DNA of 64,000 nucleotides from Escallonia rubra (lineage: Eukaryota; Streptophyta; Magnoliopsida; Escalloniales; Escalloniaceae): assembly GCA_033065855.1 (NCBI GenBank), contig JAVXUO010000422.1, forward strand, positions 620,001 through 684,000, read 5' to 3'. The notes below the pieces were generated by a model. It saw only the letters and a program-made list of their open reading frames with translations, did no database searches and was not told the origin of the DNA. Shown here in pieces: positions 60,461 through 64,000 of the stretch (its first letter is position 1; each line of letters begins with the position of its first letter). Both the position numbers and the translations under genes were made by a program.

Positions 60461-61380
60461 CTGCTGCTAGTGTGCATCATTTTGTGTACATACATGGTGA
60501 AGATTCATTTTGTGAAGATCATTTTGTGAAGATTACAAAAACTGTGCAGATTCTTTTTGTGAAGCTTATCGAAGACTTTGAAAATGGTGTTGATTGCTGT
60601 GACTGAAGACAAATTTTTGAAGTTAAAGTCATAGTGGGAATAGGTTAACTGTAGGTTACAGTTAGGTTGACTACAATATTCAAATTGTAAACTTTAGGTT
60701 TTAGTCAACATTAATGCTTTTAATCATGTTTATCAACATTTGGATGATGTAAACATTTGGATGATGTAAACTCTATTTGCACAATGTTAACATTTGGATG
60801 ATGAATGATGTTATTATTGAGCTAATGTGTACTTAGTTTCAGTATGTTGCTCAGGATTGAGATCTTACTTATTTGCACAAAATGTGAAGTGTGTTAGAAG
60901 CATTGGTTAGGGCAGGTTGTGCTTGTGTTTGAGTTTGAAAATTGTAGCTGGTAGAATTTGTGCATGGTTGGAACAAGTTGTGTATTTGAATAGTCATACT
61001 TTTGAGCATATTGGTAACTTGTTGGGGACTTGGTTTGTGTATTGTCTTGGGGATTGAATTGAGCAGGTTGTGACTTGCATTTTGTGGTTGGACCATTTGA
61101 GCAGGTTGATTGCTTGTGGTCTTTGTGCAATGTGCACAAACCACAAGCCCCCTTAAGAAGGCATAGATACTCCATTTGCTTAGAAAATAGATTACCAACC
61201 TCTTCATTTGCCTAGAAAATATATAACCAACATGTTCATTTCCCTAGAAAATTTCATTGCAGCCATAGATACTTCATTCAAATATCATTACATTCATTAC
61301 ATGAACCCTAGAAAATTCGAGAGTACCATTTCTCTCTTAAGGCTACATTGGTTGCATTACATAACCCTACACCACATTCA

Positions 61381-61803
61381 TCATTTGTTAATGACAAAAA
61401 CTATCATCAACATACACATCCATGATGAAATTAACAAACTAATAACCAACATCTTCAACATTGCTTGATTAGACTCAATTAGCTGTAATTTTTTACTCCT
61501 TTCAGCTTCATTTGCCTCAAGCAAGTGCATCCTTGATTCTTCATTGGTTTCATGCCTTCGAATTTCTTCATAAACATCAGGTGAAGAGATGATTGACCTT
61601 CCACTTGGCTTCAATGTTGCTCTATCAGGATTGCACCAACTAAACATGTTACAACCACCACTTGCACAAGTGAAGAACAACTTCCCCTTGCTTGGCTTCT
61701 CATCAGATTCAACAATTCTAAGACTTGCTCTCTTTCTACACCAGCAACTTATGTAGTTAAACCTTAGATCCAACCATTCCTCACCATTTCCTGACCTTGA
61801 CAT
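61381..61803 (-). CDS. GRF-type zinc finger protein with C-terminal membrane helix, MULE-encoded
   Basis: 140 residues, single exon, convergent with the transposase and inside the element. Residues 19-55 carry the GRF finger pattern (CWC, then KGKLFFTC, then CNMFSWC). A charged alpha-helical stretch follows, rich in Glu/Arg (EEIRRHETNEESR...EANEAERSKK), then a hydrophobic C-terminal helix MLKMLVISLLISSWMCMLMI ending FVINK. GRF fingers bind single-stranded nucleic acid in characterised proteins such as APE2, TOP3A and NEIL3. A helper role like the second gene of maize MuDR is inference only. Upstream (61804-61990) is purine-rich leader. Confidence 0.75.
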   Translation of the reverse strand: MSRSGNGEEWLDLRFNYISCWCRKRASLRIVESDEKPSKGKLFFTCASGGCNMFSWCNPDRATLKPSGRSIISSPDVYEEIRRHETNEESRMHLLEANEAERSKKLQLIESNQAMLKMLVISLLISSWMCMLMIVFVINK

Positions 61804-62144
61804 TTTTTGGTTAGAAGGGAAAGAATGAAGTGAAGGAAGAAAGGGAGGAAGAAGGAGAAAGAAATGGGTCTCTGAAGAAGAGAAATAGAATGAAGAAGAA
61901 GAAGAAGAAAAACCCTAAGGGGCAAGAGGGGTTTTATTCAAGAAAGGGGGGGCATTTTGGGGATGAAAACTCCAAAAAGTGAAGTGTCAGAGCATCTTTA
62001 GACGGAGTTAGGGTCTCCGTCAATTTTTTGGGGCTCCGTGAAATGCGGGTACAAACCTCAGGGGAGAGGAGTGTAATTTTCAAAAGATAAGGGGGTCCGT
62101 GTGTAATTTAGGGTAAACCTCAGGGGGGCTGTGAGTAATTAACC

Positions 62145-62153
62145 CTATAAAAA
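62145..62153. repeat. Target-site duplication, right (MULE)
   Basis: TATAAAAAA, matching 56315-56323. Confidence 0.9.
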
Positions 62154-64000
62154 AGCAGATTAAGTGCCTTGGGGAAGCCCCCCTCCATATAAGCATGGGT
62201 GTTGGAGCTATGCCTTGGGCTTGATCCTTGAGGATCACGTTAGCGTTCTCTCAACAAGGTATCTATTAATTACCAAATTTGACCACTGACACGTGTCATA
62301 TACTGGCTAGGGTTGTCGGAGTCGAGCTCATTCGTTCTTGCTGAGTCTATTGTTACATGTTCATGCTAGCGTTCGACAAAACAAACAAGCTCGAACTCGA
62401 GCTTTTGGCGTCTAAATTTCACGTGATATTTGTTTCAAAAAATATTTTCAGACGATAATTCCCTTTCCAACATAATTAGTTACCGAGGGTTGTAAATGGA
62501 TTGAGTTGTTTCATGAGTTGCTTGTATTTCGTTCCCTAAAGAACTTGTTCAGATTTGTTTTTTATAATATATGAACTGAACATGAACAAATTTTTAGAAC
62601 TCGTTTATTAAACGAGCCGAGCATGAACATTCGAAACTGTTCAAGAATTCATTCTCGAACGGCTCATCTGGACAATAATTTAATTATAATATGTTCAAAA
62701 CCCAAAAGTCACGTAACTTCATTATAGTATAAATTAAATTTAAATCTGGAAGCTCTAAAATCAAGTTAGACAATTTAATCAACAAAAGTTCTAATTTGAA
62801 AATAATTATTTTGAACGAGAACACGAACTTTTAAGTTTGAGTTCGATTCGTATAATTAAACGAACGAATTCGAGTCGAACACTAGTTTTATGAAATGATC
62901 AACATTTTAATTTCAAACAAAATTTTAAAAATTAAACAAACACAAATACAAAACTAAACAAACGAATTTAAACGTACCAAATTTGATTCGAATTCGGTTC
63001 GCAGAGAGTCCTGCTGCCAGCATATGCTGTAAGTATCCATGGCATTTGTTTAAGGAAAAAGTGAAAGGGTGGGGATGGAATAACCCTGGGCTCATGATGC
63101 CACATCACACAGACCGGTCAACATTGAAAGCAACTCTCAAAGACGTAGGATATTGATTTGCTCGCCATCATCGTAATCTGCAGATGACCACCACCACCAC
63201 CACCACCCTGGCACTTGCATCCTTCACGCGCACCGCGCACGCCGTTCGCCCACAATCTCAAACATTCCACCTCCAAATTAGTAGTAACGCACGGCTATTT
63301 ATTCACGTCCCCACCCACCTCCATCTCTCTAATCTTAGCAATCATGCATTGTTGGTTCACTGCTAAAGCAATATTAGCATGCGTTTAACCTGGAGACTAA
63401 CGTTATATGTAACTATAGGCTCCTTCCATCTAAACTCGAGTGCATCCGATGATGATCCAACAAAAACTTCTTCTCATCATTTCGGGCAAAAGCAATTTGC
63501 AGAAGAAAGTATAACATCCATTATCTTCTAAACAACTACCGGGGGGGGGGGGGGGGGGGGGGGGGAGTTTTATGATTTCGTCAACTAATAAGGTTATTAA
63601 GTGAGTTGTAAGGTGAATACTCAGTCTATTTAATACTAGGCACAATGAGTATAAGAACCTCGAAGCAATTTCTTTTCGTCTTATGTACTTTAAAGTGTAT
63701 GAAGTTTCATACTTAACTTTTTAACAAAGCGATAGAGACTATAATTAACTTGGTTAATCTAGGTCAGAGACATGTCTACTTTAAGATAATCTCATCTAAA
63801 CACATAACAAGATGTATAAGGTGAACGAGGATCAAGATCATCTACTGTACATCATTTTAATAACAAACGATTGTCAAGTGTTTATCACTTGTTGAAATTT
63901 ATAATGATAATTTTTTATCGCTAAAAATATTAAGTAATATTTTTCTAAAATAGCACCGTACAACAACAGATGATCTTAATCGGATGGATAATATTTATCA
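62154..64000. other. Intergenic to window end
   Basis: AT-rich. The 60-codon plus-strand frame at 63184-63366 (a Thr-run start) has no domain. No gene supported. Confidence 0.4.
63541..63566. repeat. Poly-G tract
   Basis: A run of about 25 G residues, likely variable in length or a sequencing/assembly weak point. Confidence 0.9.

Larger units (their letters stand above)
56324..62144 (+). mobile_element. Apparently complete MuDR-like MULE, 5.8 kb, two genes
   Basis: The ends are GGGTTAATTACTCACGGCAC and, on the other strand, GGGTTAATTACTCACAGCCC. The TIRs stay similar for about 80 bp (TGAGGTTTACCCTAAATTAC shared exactly). A perfect 9-bp target duplication flanks the element. Inside, in order: a spliced 5' leader, a 102-bp tandem array in intron 1, the transposase gene (plus) and a GRF-zinc-finger gene (minus), with the two genes convergent. 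Intact frames and an unmutated duplication suggest recent insertion. Confidence 0.92.

Overview
The window is nuclear DNA from a flowering plant, most likely a eudicot. The evidence is plant-only gene families (an LR-type plant serpin, an NPF/NRT1-PTR transporter, a thylakoidal processing peptidase with a chloroplast-type N-terminus), multi-exon genes with GT-AG introns, and a dense mix of plant transposon types. No RNA gene, CRISPR array or bacterial operon is visible.

Layout. 1-2770: decayed LINE (minus strand) with a small hairpin element inserted in it. 2996-17145: serpin cluster on the minus strand. Copy A is exon 1 at 6558-6947 and exon 2 at 3308-4093. Copy B is exon 1 at 16716-17105 and exon 2 at 11640-12422, with a second, broken exon 1 (14467-14816) stranded in its intron by a tandem duplication. 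17360-20510: GC-rich degenerate tandem repeats and LTR-like debris. 20704-22029: long-TIR Mutator-like element. 22380-23880: an old LINE split by a younger LINE tail with a 17-bp target duplication. 25784-29104: six-exon NPF transporter (plus). 30280-32390: hairpin repeats and a Mutator-like element carrying pieces of a cytochrome P450 and an LEA-type gene. 32703-33704: non-autonomous hAT. 37691-40529: six-exon thylakoidal processing peptidase (plus). 42054-48622: three-exon gene for a secreted/ER protein resembling TUNICAMYCIN INDUCED 1, with a 5.2-kb intron holding two transposons. 50569-51857: hAT nested in a Stowaway-like MITE. 52001-52784: inverted-repeat element. 56324-62144: an apparently complete 5.8-kb MuDR-like element with a perfect 9-bp target duplication, an intact transposase gene and a convergent GRF-zinc-finger/membrane-protein gene.

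The host genes do not form a pathway. They are ordinary dispersed plant genes: protease inhibitor, proton-coupled transporter, chloroplast signal peptidase and ER protein. What links the window is transposon activity. Elements changed the serpin introns, fill the large introns and captured gene fragments. The complete two-gene MULE is the best candidate for a functional mobile system. Exon boundaries were inferred by eye from splice consensus, frame continuity and family resemblance. Family names rest on recognised motifs, not on a search.
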